Shown here in pieces: positions 35,101 to 46,418 of a stretch of 64,000 nucleotides of DNA. The position numbers and the translations under genes are program-made. Source of the stretch: DASZRZ01 sp963732925 (GTDB lineage: Bacteria; Acidobacteriota; Terriglobia; Terriglobales; Acidobacteriaceae); NCBI GenBank assembly GCA_963732925.1, contig CAVTBJ010000006.1, positions 124,001 through 188,000 of the forward strand. The letters are read 5' to 3'. The notes beneath the pieces are model-generated. The model made no database searches. It was given only the letters and a program-made list of their open reading frames with translations, and was not told where the DNA came from. Numbering within the stretch: the first letter of the stretch is position 1; every line of letters starts with the position of its first letter.

Positions 35101-35901
35101 GCCGCTGGACTTGCGAAGTAGCGAGAAGATCTTATCGAGGCTAGCGGCATCTACCAGCAGCGTCGATGCAGTTTTTGTTGCTTTAACATGGTTAACATAA
35201 GGATGGCGGCTAATATGCCCCAGCTCCTTGGCGATCTCCTCAGGGGGCAGGATGAAATCCACAACGCCGGAAGCGATGGCGCTGAGCGGCATGGCGTCGA
35301 ACTTCGCTGATTTTTCATCCTGGGCTAAGGTGATGCCGCCCTCTACCTTGATTGCCGCCAGTCCAAGCGTGCCGTCGGACGCCGTCCCCGAAAGCACCAC
35401 GCCAATTGCCCGGTTCTTTCGCTCTTGCGCCAAGGAACGCATGAACAGATCAATCGGCAAGTGTTGGCCATGTACTTCAGTCCGAGGTGTGAGACGAAAG
35501 ACGCCCTGAGAAAGGCTCAGGTCCCTGTTGGGAGGCAATACATAAACATGGTCAGGCTGTGGATACGTTCCCTGCCTCACCTCCTCGACGGGCATCTTGG
35601 TCACCTTGGAAAGCAATTCCACCAGCATGCTGGAGCGCTTGGGATCAAGGTGCTGCAAGAAAACAAAGGCCATCCCGGTATCGATGGGCAGAGCACTCAG
35701 CAACTGCGAGAAGCTCTCCAAACCTCCGGCGGATGCTCCGACGGCCACAACAGGAAATACCGTTCTTTCGGAGTATTTCTCTTGCGTTAGAGCCTCAGCA
35801 GTACGGTTCGATTTTGGCTTAACCGATCTAACCACTGCGCTACCTTTCTTGTGGCGGGAGCTTTTTGTGGCGTGTCGCTTGCTGGGGAGCGGGAGCTTCA
35901 T
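32125..35901 (-). CDS. Hybrid CheB-CheR-PAS-histidine kinase
   Basis: A 1258-residue signalling protein. A CheB methylesterase domain comes first (about residues 50-230), with the Ser in VGASAGGLE, His in FLQHLDP and Asp in SGTASDGTLG. A CheR methyltransferase follows (about 255-500; GCSTGEEVYSLV, DLVSCRNVLIYM). Then come a PAS-like part, a heptad coiled coil (about 690-800; EEFQAVNEEIVSANEELQS), two PAS segments, a HisKA domain with the phosphorylatable His in LAHEIHNPLAA, and a HATPase (NALDAMRDGD, DNGVGIP, GTGLGL). GGAAAGGATACGGGGA precedes the ATG. Such hybrids link receptor-type methylation chemistry with kinase output; no flagellar or che genes lie nearby and no receiver partner is encoded here. 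Confidence 0.92.
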   Translation of the reverse strand: MKLPLPSKRHATKSSRHKKGSAVVRSVKPKSNRTAEALTQEKYSERTVFPVVAVGASAGGLESFSQLLSALPIDTGMAFVFLQHLDPKRSSMLVELLSKVTKMPVEEVRQGTYPQPDHVYVLPPNRDLSLSQGVFRLTPRTEVHGQHLPIDLFMRSLAQERKNRAIGVVLSGTASDGTLGLAAIKVEGGITLAQDEKSAKFDAMPLSAIASGVVDFILPPEEIAKELGHISRHPYVNHVKATKTASTLLVDAASLDKIFSLLRKSSGVDFSNYRPTTIQRRIQRRMALHKIEQVREYARYLQENVSELEKLYQDLLIPVTSFFRDPKAFEALKTTAFPAIVANRSAAAQAIRIWAPGCSTGEEVYSLVITLLEFLGERGSGTPIQVFGTDLNEQNIEKARAALYPDAIAQDVSPERLQRFFIREEKSYRINKTIRDMCVFARHNLFADPPFSHMDLVSCRNVLIYMEPVLQKRIIPLLHYALNPGGFLFLGASEGTSGFPKLFANIDKQHKIFSRKAVPTPLHYDFVSSHYPGQPLTVQPGTSPERQKHAPEGSLNVEKEADRIVLASYTPPGVIVDGNMDVVQFRGRTGPYLEPAPGKASLNLLKMARGALAVALRSAIKEVQKTGIPVRKQNVRIQHNGEAKAFSIEVVLLGGSLSDERFFLILFEDAIPPAQAEKPSHAKPGKAVEHEIAGLRQELASSHETLRSTIEDYEATKEEFQAVNEEIVSANEELQSTNEELGTSREELQSLNEELTTVNDQLQNRNSELGLLSNDLNNLLAAINIPVVMVGPDLRIRRSTPAAAKTLKVIPSDIGRPLTDIQPKIQIPDLQVLIERAMETVALQEREVQDREGHWWSLQVRPYRTMDNKIDGAVIVLLDIDALKARAEVLEKAKGFADDIIDAVREPLLVLDSDLKIAKANLSFCNHFKVVREEAEGKLFFQLGKGQWNVPQLRVLVEGILSLGRPFSDFEMEQDLPEIGRRSMVLNARQLAHVVSGSPQILLAIEDVTERKRAAEVFVSSEKMAASGRLAATLAHEIHNPLAAVVNIVYLLESMEGLDQTTRDYLKTAEEELARIVHISQGTLSLYRKDSTVQRIRVADKLERILTLFAPQIDSGKVSIRQRYTSQRAILAFPGEIRQVLINLISNALDAMRDGDRTIHLHVFDSTEWKSNRRGVRIVIADNGVGIPREQRQRLFEPFATTKDAKGTGLGLWVSQGIIAKYEGSIRLRSCVRPGRSGTCVSVFIPTEGAVKTAGVNG

Positions 35902-36002
35902 TCCCCGTATCCTTTCCTTAACAGGTTTCTTCTTGAATCCCCGAGACTCCCACGAGTCCTGGCCCTTGTTGTGTGCTGCTTTTCCGCTTTTTGAAAGATT
36001 CT

Positions 36003-36112
36003 ACTGTCAGTACCGGTACCACGGCCAGCATGCCCATCACCAGCCCCCACAGCACAGGAGCCGGCAGACCCCAGCCAGCCACCAGAAAATCAGGCCACCC
36101 AACGTACCACGG
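36003..36112 (-). pseudogene. Fragment of an AI-2E-family transporter
   Basis: On the minus strand two adjoining frames give GGLIFWWLAGV and then PAPVLWGLVMGMLAVVPVL, which together match the conserved loop-helix of AI-2E/PerM-family transporters. A frameshift lies between the pieces and nothing else of the protein is visible. It is a decayed remnant in an otherwise empty 280-bp spacer. Confidence 0.5.
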
Positions 36113-36184
36113 CGTTCACGCCTCTGCCGCTGCCAAGCAGGAAATAGCCCGATGATACGTTAAACCGTCCGGCCAGCGTTGAAT

Positions 36185-37144
36185 TTACGGTTGTGGCCTC
36201 AACCCGCGAAGCAGATCGGCGAGATCGCGTTTCATCAACGAGACTTGATCGGCCACATCAGCAAGCATCGCCGCTCGTTCATTCATTAGTTCAATGTTGA
36301 GATCCTTATCAGCCGCGTTGGTGCTAGTGAGGAGCGCGACCCTCCGCTTCCACTGAGGAGAATCCGGGGAACCGATACGGCCTGCCGCCACCCATCCTGT
36401 TAACAGCTGCTCCTTCCTGCTGGCTTGGGACGCTGCTTCTGCCGGAACACTGATAAAATAAGCCCAGATGTCGTCAGGATAGTGGCTGTGCTGCTCCTCC
36501 GGCTGACCTAGAAAGGCTGCCAACATGTTAGGAAGAACCCAGTCTGGCCGCTTTCCGCCATGTACCTGCCGGAAGCTGCGGAGCGAGAACAAAGTAGAAA
36601 GACCACCTGCGGCGAATCCGATCGCATTGCCCGCGCTGGAAGTGCTCTTGCTGAACTGCAGGAGGCCACTGACAATACCGAGTCCAGTGCCAGCTGCAAG
36701 GACGGCAACGTTTGTGCTACCGATTGCCCGATCCCGTTTGTAACGCCACAAGCTTCGCAGCTCCACCGTTTGCTCTCGTTCATAGGCGATTTCGGCAGCG
36801 ACGGAGTCTACATCGAGCGATGTTGCTATTACAGCCTCGGTGATCTGCTGGCGAAGCAATAGTTCTTCAAGAGACATACCCGGTGCTGCTGTACCGGTCC
36901 CCTTTGCCGCATACAAGGAGGTGAGCTTCTCGATATCGGATCCGACTCCGATGATTCGGGCCATCTGCACGGCATTTGGAGGAAGCTTGGAGCGCTCGCC
37001 TTCCTTACTCTGCGTATCAGCAAAGGTGGGATTAGCCTCAGTGGCTCCAAAGTGGCTTTCCTGGGCTGGGCATGTGGAGAGCAGGACGAAGAGAAGTCCC
37101 GAAACAGCCAGAGCACAGAGGATGATGGATTTTAAGACTCGCAT
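36185..37144 (-). CDS. Exported protein of unknown function
   Basis: A 319-residue protein I do not recognise. The ATG at 37144 has GGAGG upstream and begins a signal peptide (LKSIILCALAVSGLLFVLLST) ahead of CPAQ, so it may be a lipoprotein. The mature part is helical, with QITEAVIATSLDVDSVAAEIAYEREQTVELRS and, at about residues 150-200, a Gly/Ala-rich hydrophobic segment (NVAVLAAGTGLGIVSGLLQF and NAIGFAAGGLSTLFSL) that could span a membrane. The C-terminal third is charged and helical, possibly coiled coil. The frame is intact among broken neighbours. Confidence 0.7.
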   Translation of the reverse strand: MRVLKSIILCALAVSGLLFVLLSTCPAQESHFGATEANPTFADTQSKEGERSKLPPNAVQMARIIGVGSDIEKLTSLYAAKGTGTAAPGMSLEELLLRQQITEAVIATSLDVDSVAAEIAYEREQTVELRSLWRYKRDRAIGSTNVAVLAAGTGLGIVSGLLQFSKSTSSAGNAIGFAAGGLSTLFSLRSFRQVHGGKRPDWVLPNMLAAFLGQPEEQHSHYPDDIWAYFISVPAEAASQASRKEQLLTGWVAAGRIGSPDSPQWKRRVALLTSTNAADKDLNIELMNERAAMLADVADQVSLMKRDLADLLRGLRPQP

Positions 37145-37270
37145 CGCGACGGTCGCCTCCTTATTGGTTTTCACGGCCGATCGTGGAACAAGTTCGTGAA
37201 GATATTCTCGCGATTGTCTCTCCACCCTATCGAGGTGTCCACACGTTCATGCCAATGTCAGCCTCGGAGA

Positions 37271-38215
37271 CTAAACAGGAGTCGGCTTATTGCCATTGTT
37301 GATGCTGACTTCGCTTTCGTTTGCTTTGCTCGCGCGCTCCTGGCTCAGTCCCATGGTCAGCGCTGTCATCCCGGCGAGACCGCCCAGTTGCATCGACTCG
37401 ACGGCGGTGCTGGGGACAATCACGATGGTTGAATTTGCCTTCAAACCTTCGTACAGCATGTTCATTGCCCTCAGGTGCAGTGCGATAGGATCGTTGGCAT
37501 AGGTCTTAGCCGCTTCGCCAAATTTCTCCGCCACCTGACGCTCCGAGTCCCCCAGAATCACACGGGCTTGACGTTCTCGCTCGGCTTGAGCCTGCATGGA
37601 CATTGCATCCTCCAAAGCCGAGGGAATCAACACATCCTTGACCTCAACCGAGATGACGTTGATGCCCCATGGTTCGGTGCGCTCATCGATGATCTTTCGC
37701 AGCGCGTCACTAATTTTATCTCTGCCTTCCAGCATGTCCGAAAGCATGGCCTTGCCGATGACGTCACGCAGAGCCGTTTGGGAAGCCTAACCTATCGCGC
37801 TTTGGTAGTCAGCTACATCCAGGGCGGCTTTTTTCGGGTCCACAATTTTCCAAAATAGCACTGCATCCACATCCACAGGCACCGTGTCTTTCGTCAGAGT
37901 CTTTTCCGCTTTGAAAGAACTCGTGAGGACGCGGATATCGAGCCAATATGGAATGGTGTCGACGAGCCGAACAATGAAAAACAGTCCCGGTCCCTGAAGG
38001 GAGCGGAACTTCCCTAGCCGCAGGACAACAGCTTTGTTCCATTGATCCGCAACCTGAATTGCGGAAGCGACAACGCAGGCAAGAACAAAGGCGACGCCCA
38101 GAACCAATAAGCCTTCGGTGTCGGCCGAAACTCGATGCATTGCGTATGCCAATCCTGCGCCGATACCCAGAATTATGATGAATATCAACACCTTGAAGGA
38201 ATCGTTGTTTTTCAT
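37271..38215 (-). pseudogene. Slipin/stomatin-like SPFH protein with an in-frame TAG
   Basis: A membrane-scaffold protein of the SPFH (band 7) family. The N-terminal part has two hydrophobic segments (VLIFIIILGIGAGLAYAM, LLVLGVAFVLACVVASAI) then VVLRLGKFRSLQGPGLFFIVRLVDTIPYWLDIRV and the SPFH core to DYQSAIG. There TAG (37787-37789) interrupts; the same frame continues without a shift into ASQTALRDVIGKAMLSDMLEGRDKI and the coiled-coil C-terminus (QAERERQARVILGDSERQVAEKF). One base change would restore a 314-codon gene; Trp (TGG) is a plausible ancestral codon. A restart at the ATG at 37747 could make a C-terminal fragment. Confidence 0.85.
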
Positions 38216-38617
38216 TTTAATTACCCCTTCTTCGCCAACTGGCCAACCCTGGTTAAATTCCTTTCGGCTTTCACATCCGCTGTTCTTTACTTTAGCGTTG
38301 GATCAACGGTGGCTGATTCACAACGTCATCCTAGACATTGGAGGAGAGCATTCCTGTGCAATAAAGACCACATTCCAATCTGAGTGAACGTGTCAACCGC
38401 AGCAGATGTGAAGGTAGTTCAACGAGCCCGCGGTGAACGAATGCAGAAATAAATGACACGAATCGGGTAGGCGGCAAGGACCGAGCTGTGCGTGCGCTTT
38501 CCACCAGCACTGTGCAATATGGAACAGTTTTCCTGGTGGCTCGTTGGCATAGTTTGGGGTTGAGACTTAGCTTAATGGTCGCGAATGGAAGGCGAAGTCC
38601 CCGAGGAGAATCAGGAA
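38216..38617. other. Intergenic region without recognisable content
   Basis: About 400 bp between the divergent slipin and stress-protein genes. It should hold both promoters, but I find no convincing -35/-10 pair. Short frames on both strands lack protein character, and there is no repeat or terminator hairpin. Confidence 0.45.
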
Positions 38618-39148
38618 ATGTCGAAATAAAATTCGGTGGTCGCGGTTTATCAGGCGCATACAGAAGCGGATCAAGCGGTGAAGGAGCTCCAGCACGGCGG
38701 AGTCGATATGCACAAATTATCGATCGTCGGCAAGGGCTATCACACCGATGAGCAGGTGGTGGGCTACTACAATACCGGCGACCGCATGAAGCATTGGGGG
38801 AAGATGGGTGCATTTTGGGTAGGCTTTTGGGGGCTCCTGTTCGGCTCCGGCCTTTTCCTGATCCCGGGCGTTGGCCCAATTTTAGTTGCTGGGCCGCTGG
38901 TAGCGTGGATCGTGGCAGCATTGGAAGGTGTGGTCGTGGTGGGAGGTGTGAGTGCTCTAGGAGCTGGCCTCTACAGCATAGGAATTCCTAAGGATAGCGT
39001 TGTGAAGTACGAAACAGCACTCAAGACAGACCAGTTCCTGCTGATTGTCCACGGGACGGCCGAGGAAGTGGCCAAGGCAAAGGAGATCATCGACACCACG
39101 CATCCTGCTTACTGCACATTACACACAGGCGAAGCAGTAGCAGCATAA
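38618..39148 (+). CDS. General-stress-type membrane protein, stop at codon 4 of the ATG frame
   Basis: A protein of about 170 residues of the general-stress/GSP-17M-like group: an N-terminal ferredoxin-like part (VVAVYQAHTEADQAVKELQHGGVDMHKLSIVGKGYHTDEQV), a central double membrane segment (WVGFWGLLFGSGLFLIPGVGPILVAGPLVAWIVAALEG) and a C-terminal part (YETALKTDQFLLIVHGTAEEVAKAKEII). The natural ATG at 38618, with GGAG upstream, is followed by TAA as codon 4 (38627-38629); the frame then continues from a GTG at 38636, which could act as a replacement start. The gene may be weakly expressed or a young pseudogene. Confidence 0.72.
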
Positions 39149-39369
39149 CAACAGCGCGGCTGGTTGGCGTTGGGTAAGGCTGCCTTGGCGGGTGCCGATC
39201 GGTGTGCGCTCGCCGAACCGTACTGACGATGCCGGTGATACCAGCTTCTTGTTCCTTGCACCGCGCTCACGGTAAGCGAGTTCTCTCCCCAGCCAGTGAG
39301 TGCGGCGAGCTGTTCGACAAGCTGATGGAGCCTTGGCCCAAAGGTTGCCACCGCAATGGCGAGAGGATC

Positions 39370-41048
39370 ATGAAAATAAGTCCTTCTGCAGGAAAGCCGG
39401 CCGAAGCATCGATGCTGGTGAACGTACCCAGACTCGTCACGGCCTACTATACGGAGGCGCCTGATCCTTCGGTGCCGGAGCAACGGGTTGCCTTCGGCAC
39501 CTCCGGACATCGTGGTTCCGCATTCGACAAGGCCTTCAATGAATGGCATATCCTCGCCATCAGCTCAGGCCATTTGCCTGTACCGAAAGCAGCAAAAGAT
39601 CGATGGCCCGCTGTTTCTCGGCATGGACACGCATGCCCTTTCCGTGCCGGCTCTTGCCAGCGCGCTGGAGGTGCTGGCGGCAAACGGGGTGGAAGTCATG
39701 ATCGCGGAGGGGGACGAATATACTCCGACCCCTGCCGTTTCCCACGCGATTCTCACTTACAACCGCGGGCGCAAGACCGGACTTGCCGACGGCATCGTCA
39801 TCACGCCGTCGCACAATCCGCCGCATGACGGCGGATTCAAATACAATCCCCCAAACGGCGGGCCGGCGGAATCCGCCGTCACCGACTGGATCGAGGCGAA
39901 GGCCAACGAGTTTCTCGAGAATGGCCTGCAGGGATGTGAAAAGGATTCCCTTCGAGAAGGCTCTTCGCGCCTCCACGACGCACCGGCACGACTATCTCAA
40001 TGCTTATATTGCTGATCTCGCCAATGTGATCGACATGGACGCCATTCGCGGCGCGAAGATCAACATGGGAGTCGATCCGCTTGGCGGCGCCGGGGTCCAC
40101 TACTGGGGGCCGATTGCCGAGCGCTACGGGTTGAACCTCACGGTCGTCAACGAGGCCGTCGATCCGACCTTCCGTTTCATGACGGTGGATTGGGACGGCC
40201 AGATCCGCATGGACCCATCCTCGCCCTATGCGATGCAGCGCTTGATCGACCTGAAGGATCGCTTCGACATCGCCTTTGCCTGCGACACCGACCATGACCG
40301 GCACGGGATTGTCACCCGGAGCGCGGGATTGCTGCCGCCCAACCATTACCTTTCCGTCGCCATCTTCTATCTCTTCCAACACCGGCCGAAGTGGCGCAAG
40401 GAAGCGGCGGTCGGCAAGACAGTGGTGAGCAGCCAGATGATCGATCGCGTCACCGCGAAGCTTGGCCGGAAGCTCTACGAGGTGCCGGTCGGTTTCAAGT
40501 GGTTCGTTGATGGCTTGCTCGACGGTTCGCTTGGCTTCGGCGGCGAAGAGAGCGCGGGCGCGTCCTTTGTCCGTCTGGATGGCAGCGTCTGGACGACGGA
40601 CAAAGACGGAATTGTCCCGGCTTTGCTGGCGGCGGAGATCACGGCCCGGATGGGCCGCGATCCCGGCGAAATCTACCGCGAACTCACGCGCGAGTTCGGC
40701 GAGCCAGTTTACGACCGCGTTGAGGCGCCGGCCACTCCGGAGCAAAAGGAGCGTCTGGCGAAACTCTCGCCGCAGCAGGTCCAGATCACAGAGATCTGGC
40801 GGGCGAAAAAATCCAGACCATCCTCACCCGCGCGCCGGGCAACGGCGCCCCCATCGGCGGAGTTGAAGGTGGTGGCCGAGAGCGGATGGTTCGCGGCGCG
40901 TCCGTCAGGGACTGAGGATATCTACAAGATCTATGCGGAGAGCTTCCGGGGAGCGGATCATCTGCGCCGCATCCTGGAGGAAGCCCAGACGATCGTCAGC
41001 GATGCTCTGGCTGCTGCCGTCTGCAGCAAGGATAGGGACGCCAAGTAA
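39370..41048 (+). pseudogene. pgm: Phosphoglucomutase with several frameshifts
   Basis: Interconverts glucose 1- and 6-phosphate; here in pieces. The ATG frame from 39370 runs to FGTSGHRGSAFDKAFNEWHILAIS, where an extra T (about 39565) shifts it. The second frame holds the catalytic serine in GIVITPSHNPPHDGGFKYN. Near 39,936 another extra base moves to the third frame, which carries the metal-binding DTDHDRHGIV and the sugar-binding GGEESAGASF. A shifted stretch at about 40,795-40,862 breaks it again before WFAARPSGTEDIYKIYAES. Across the frames the whole alpha-phosphoglucomutase (about 550 residues) is present. First gene of the glycogen-use operon. Confidence 0.88.
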
Positions 41049-41049
41049 T

Positions 41050-43590
41050 GAGCAGACCAAACCCGCGTCAGCCACCCGATCTACAATCTTCTGCCCACGG
41101 AAATCGAGGGATTCGATTCCCTGGCGGAGCTGGCCCTGGATATGCGCTGGTCGTGGAATCATGCCACCGACGAAGTGTGGCGGCAGCTTGATCCCGAACT
41201 GTGGGAAATCACGCATAACCCCTGGGTCGTCCTGCAGACGGTCTCGCGCGACCAGATCGAGCGCGTGCTGGCCGATCCTGCCTTCCGCAAGAACGTTGAT
41301 GGCCTGGTGCAGACCAAGCGGCAGGCGGCGGAGGCGCCGGCGTGGTTTCAGCAGAACCATCCGCAGAGCTCCCCTGACCTGCGTCGCGTATTTCAGCATG
41401 GAATTCATGTTGAGCGAAGCTCTGCCCATCTATTCGGGCGGGCTGGGCAATGTGGCCGGCGATCAGCTCAAGGCCGCCAGCGATCTGGGCGTGCCGGTGG
41501 TCGGCGTGGGACTGCTCTACCAGCAAGGCTATTTTCGCCAGGTGATCGACAAGGACGGAGCGCAACAGGCCCTCTTCCCGTATAACGATCCCGGACAGTT
41601 GCCGATCACGCCGTTGCGCCAGCCGAACGGCGAGTGGTTGCGGTTGGAGATCGCCTTGCCCGGTTACTCGGTCTGGCTGCGCGCCTGGCAGGTCCAGGTC
41701 GGCCGAGTGAAGCTTTACCTGCTGGACAGCAATGACGCGGCGAACTTCCCCGCTCATCGAGGGATTACCAGCGAGCTGTACGGCGGCGGGCCGGAGCTGC
41801 GCCTCAAGCAGGAACTGCTGCTCGGGATCGGCGGATGGCGGCTGCTCCGCGCGCTCGGCATCCAGCCGGAAGTCTGTCATCTGAATGAAGGGCATGCGGC
41901 GTTCGCCGTGTTGGAACGCGCCCGCAGTTTCATGGAAGAGACCGGGCAGCCCTTCGAAGTCGCGCTGGCCGTCACGCGAGCGGGGAATCTCTTCACCACC
42001 CACACGGCGGTGGCCGCCGGCTTTGACCGTTTCGCTCCGGCCCTCATCGAGCAATACCTCGGTGGTTATGCCGAGCAGAAGCTCGGCATAACACTCCACG
42101 ATTTGCTGGCCCTGGGCCGCCAGAACCCGAACGACTCGTCGGAGAGTTTCAACATGGCCTATCTGGCCATCCGCGGGAGCGGGGCGGTCAATGGCGTGAG
42201 TCGCTTGCATGGGAAAGTCAGCCGGCACCTCTTCGAGCCGCTCTTTCCGCACTGGCCGGAGGACGAAGTGCCGGTCGGACACGTGACCAACGGAGTCCAC
42301 ATGCCGACCTGGGACTCGGCCCCGGCCGATGATCTTTGGACGGAAGCCTGTGGAAAGGACCGCTGGCTGGGGACGACGGAAACCCTGGAGCAGGACATTC
42401 GCCGCGTCTCCGACGCCAGGCTCTGGCAATTTCGCACCGCCGCCAGCAAGTCTCTTGTGGAATACGCCCGCGAGCGATTGTCCCGGCAACTGGCCGCCTC
42501 CGGCGCGTCGCCCGAGGCGGTTGACGAGGCGAAACATCTCTTTGATCCCAACGCATTGACGCTGGGCTTTGCGCGCCGCTTCGCGACCTACAAGAGACCG
42601 AACCTGCTGCTGCACGACCCGGAGCGGCTGCTGCGCCTGTTGACCAATCCTCAGCGCCCGGTGCAACTCATCATCGCCGGCAAGGCCCATCCGGCAGGAC
42701 CAGGCAGGGCAGGCCCTGATCCAGGAATGGATGCAGTTTCATCCGGCGGCCCGAGGCCCGCCCCCACGTCGATCTTCCTCAGCGACTACGACATGCTGTT
42801 GACGGAGCACCTCGTGCAGGGGGTGGACGTCTGGATCAACACGCCACGGCGACCCTGGGAGGCGAGCGGCACGAGCGGCATGAAGGTGCTCGTCAATGGC
42901 GGCATCAATCTCTCGGAATTGGACGGCTGGTGGGCGGAAGCCTACACGCCTGAAGTGGGGTGGGCGTTGGGGGACGGCCAGGAGCATGGCGACGATCCCG
43001 CCTGGGACGCTGTCGAAGCCGACGCGCTCTACGACCTGCTCGAGCGGGAGGTGATCCCGGAGTTTTATACCCGAGACAAGAGCGGCATTCCCACCGCCTG
43101 GGTCAAGCGGATGCGGGAAAGCATGGCGCGGTTGACACCGCGCTTCTCCGCCAACCGCGCGGTGCGCGAATACACCGAGCAACATTACCTCCCGGCTGCA
43201 GCCGCCTACCGTGAGCGCGCGGCGAACAAAGGCGCAGTGGGCAGGCAAATGGTCGATTGGCAGCAGGCGGTGGATCGGAAGTGGGGCTCGCTGCGCTTCG
43301 GCGACGTGCGGGTCGAAACCAACGCGGACCACCACGTATTTGAAGTCGAGATCTTTCTGAACGATCTCGACCCGAATGCGGTGCGGGTTGAGCTTTATGC
43401 GGACGGAATCAACGGCGGCGATCCCGTGCGGCAGGAGATGAAGCGCGTGCGGCCAACTGGCCGACGTGCCGCGGCGGCTACGTCTATCAGCGCGACGGTA
43501 TCCGCGGCCCGTCCAGCGAGCGGACTACACGGCGCGAGTGATACCTCAGCGCTCCGGGGTGGCGGTTCCGTTGGAATCGCTCGAATCCTA
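41050..43590 (+). pseudogene. glgP: Glycogen/alpha-glucan phosphorylase with several frameshifts
   Basis: Releases glucose 1-phosphate from glycogen ends using phosphate and PLP. The N-terminal part (ELALDMRWSWNHATDEVWRQLD) is in one frame to about 41,370, where an extra base moves to the frame of CVAYFSMEFMLSEALPIYSGGLGNVAGD. That frame runs far, with HLNEGHAAFAVLE, GHVTNGVHMPTW and the PLP/phosphate region EASGTSGMKVLVNGG. Around 42,690-42,770 about 25 residues are out of frame, and after 43,450 the C-terminus is split over three frames. The start lies shortly after 41,041, where pgm ends. Almost full-length homology (about 840 residues) across frames. Confidence 0.88.
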
Positions 43591-45785
<2,195 letters not shown>

Positions 45786-45789
<4 letters not shown>

Positions 45790-46404
45790 AAAGAGCGATC
45801 CCGATCACGACGTTGTTTCTGGATATCGGCGGCGTCCTGCTCACCGACGGGTGGGATCATCATGCCCGCAGACGGGCGGCGACGAACTTCAAGCTGGAGT
45901 TGGCCGAGATGGAGGATCGGCATCACCTGACTTTCGACACCTACGAGGAGGGAAAACTCACGCTGGAAGAATATTTGAGCCGGGTGGTCTTCTACCAAAA
46001 GCGACCGTTCACCCGGGCTCAGTTCCGGCGCTTCATGTTCGCGCAATCAAAACCTCCCCCGAGATGATCGAACTGGTCGCTCATCTCAAGGTCCGGCACG
46101 GGCTGAAGATCGCCGCGGTCAGCAACGAAGCCCGCGAGCTAAAGCGTATCGGATTCGAAAGTTCAAGCTGGACGGGTTTGTGGATTCTTTTATTTCGTCC
46201 TGCTTCGTCCACGTTCGCAAGCCCGACGCGGACATCTTTCGGCTTGCGCTGGACATCGCCCAGGCGCCGGTCCAGCAGGTCATCTATATCGAAAATACTC
46301 CGATGTTCGTCCATATTGCGGAGGGTTTGGGGATTCGAAGCATTCTTCACACGGATTACAAGTCCACCCGTGCGAAACTGGCTTCGCTCGGATTGGCAGG
46401 ATGA
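45786..46404 (+). pseudogene. HAD-superfamily hydrolase with two frameshifts
   Basis: A small phosphatase-like protein of about 205 residues. The first frame starts TTLFLDIGGVLLTDGWDHHA (HAD motif I in a DxG variant) and runs to about 46,060. The middle part (EMIELVAHLKVRHGLKIAAVSNEA, motif II) is in a second frame. After about 46,145 the C-terminal FVDSFISSCFVHVRKPDADIF (motif III) and IYIENTPMFVHIAEGLGI (motif IV) are in a third. It starts in an ATGA overlap with glgX and ends in one with the glucoamylase gene, so it belongs to the same operon. Its substrate is unknown. Confidence 0.85.
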
Positions 46405-46418
46405 CGAAGGAGCTATCC

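Noticed and set aside
37787..37789. UAG read as pyrrolysine or other recoding in slipin
   Set aside because: No pyl genes or recoding signal are seen; other genes nearby have ordinary single-base damage, so plain nonsense is simpler.
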